Shown here: positions 4,463-5,033 of the stretch, in pieces
Layout of the letters: every line of letters starts with the position of its first letter
How positions within the stretch are numbered: position 1 is the first letter of the stretch
Source: CAZCGA01 sp964498075
GTDB taxonomy: Bacteria; Desulfobacterota; Binatia; HRBIN30
DNA: 5,033 nucleotides
Reading direction: 5' to 3'
Assembly (NCBI GenBank): GCA_964498075.1
Contig: CAZCGA010000268.1
Location: 1-5,033, forward strand
Position numbers and translations under genes: made by a program
The notes under the pieces: generated by a model
What the model was told of the DNA's origin: nothing
The model's database searches: none
The model's input: the letters and a program-made list of their open reading frames with translations, nothing else

Positions 4463-5033
4463 ATGGGTCTCATGTGTAGCGCTTGTCGCACCGCGCTCCC
4501 GCCCGCATCGAAGTTTTGCAACGCATGCGGGGTGCGGGTCGCGGACGACGCCGCGGGCGACGCCGAAGCGGCGGATCGAGGTCGAGCCCCCCGCAGCTAC
4601 ACCCCGAAGCATCTAGTCGAGAGGATCCTCACGGCACGCTCCGCCCTCGAAGGCGAGCGCAAGCAGGTGACGGTGCTGTTCGCCGACGTGCAAGGATCGA
4701 TGGAGCTCGCCGAACAGATCGACGCCGAAGACTGGCACCGCATCCTGGACGGGTTCTTCCGCATCCTCGCCGACGGCGTGCACCGCTTCGAGGGGACCGT
4801 CAACCAGTACACCGGCGACGGCATCATGGCCCTCTTCGGTGCGCCAATCGCCCACGAGGACCACGCGCAGCGCGCGTGCTATGCGGCGCTGCACCTCGAT
4901 GGCGAGCTGCGACGCTACGGGGACGAGATCCGCCGCACCCGCGGGCTCAGCTTCGCCGTCCGCATGGGAATCAATTCCGGCGAGGTGGTCGTCGGCAAGA
5001 TCGGCGACGACCTGCGCATGGACTACACCGCGC
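4463..5033 (+). CDS. Zinc-ribbon class III adenylate/guanylate cyclase, N-terminal part (runs off window edge)
   Basis: From the ATG at 4463 an open frame of 190 residues runs to the window end. Residues 5-22 are a zinc ribbon (CSAC, then CNAC: C5, C8, C19, C22), followed by an acidic Ala-rich linker. From about 68 the class III cyclase domain starts: KQVTVLFADVQGSM with metal-binding D75, then VNQYTGDGIMALFGAP with the second metal ligand D119, and VRMGINSGEVVVGKIGDDLR at about 167-186 leading to MDYTA. It would make cAMP (or cGMP) from ATP (or GTP) and pyrophosphate. Proteins with this arrangement usually continue into an AAA/NACHT-like ATPase and TPR repeats, reaching about 1000 residues or more, and act as soluble signalling ATPases; that part lies beyond the window. 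GGGG five bases upstream supports 4463; ATG 4472 in the same frame is an alternative that would start at the first Cys. Substrate choice cannot be read here. Confidence 0.88.
   Translation, partial: MGLMCSACRTALPPASKFCNACGVRVADDAAGDAEAADRGRAPRSYTPKHLVERILTARSALEGERKQVTVLFADVQGSMELAEQIDAEDWHRILDGFFRILADGVHRFEGTVNQYTGDGIMALFGAPIAHEDHAQRACYAALHLDGELRRYGDEIRRTRGLSFAVRMGINSGEVVVGKIGDDLRMDYTA

Noticed and set aside
4407..4616. 69-residue plus-strand frame with an upstream GGAGG (4390s).
   Set aside because: It overlaps the cyclase start out of frame, is Arg/Pro-rich, and the zinc-ribbon cyclase frame is clearly the real gene.
1..5033. tRNA, rRNA, CRISPR array, phage or toxin-antitoxin genes.
   Set aside because: I saw no tRNA cloverleaf, no regularly spaced direct repeats, no rRNA-like stretches and no recognisable transposase, integrase or toxin frame.

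Overview
The window is GC-rich DNA (roughly two-thirds G+C by eye) with strong G/C preference at third codon positions. The gene families point to a GC-rich soil or aquatic bacterium: a zinc-ribbon class III cyclase, a TesB-like thioesterase, a classical SDR, an arylsulfatase of the 'PNVLLIMTDDQ' type and an EamA transporter. That mix is common in deltaproteobacterial/Binatota-like and some alphaproteobacterial or actinobacterial genomes. This is an inference from family resemblance; there is no rRNA or marker gene to fix the taxon.

Layout. 1-320 (minus) is the N-terminal half of an EamA/DMT-type permease that runs off the left edge. 331-445 holds copy A of a ~115-120 bp imperfect palindromic repeat. 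395-953 (minus) is a broken SDR gene: it has an out-of-frame internal deletion, and its 3' end is replaced by repeat A. 954-1216 is a divergent intergenic stretch. 1217-1522 (plus) is an arylsulfatase reduced to a secreted 101-residue remnant. 1522-1693 is a large imperfect palindrome containing copy B of the repeat. 1695-2093 (plus) is a small four-helix membrane protein whose ATG directly follows that palindrome. 2188-3315 (plus) is a polytopic membrane protein, probably a GT-C-type glycosyltransferase. 3316-3500 is non-coding. 3501-4370 (plus) is a double-hotdog acyl-CoA thioesterase-like protein. 4463-5033 (plus) is the N-terminus of a zinc-ribbon adenylate/guanylate cyclase that runs off the right edge.

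The genes do not form an obvious pathway. The right two thirds look like ordinary intact genes. The left third (about 320-1700) is a decayed, rearranged zone. Two unrelated genes there keep both ends or nearly so but have lost their middles, and two copies of a palindromic repeat sit exactly at gene ends. The repeat is the most interesting object: each copy can supply a short C-terminal tail to a reading frame entering it, copy A does so to the SDR, and copy B sits inside a longer inverted duplication of a terminator-like hairpin. Whether the deletions are biological or an assembly effect cannot be decided from the sequence alone.
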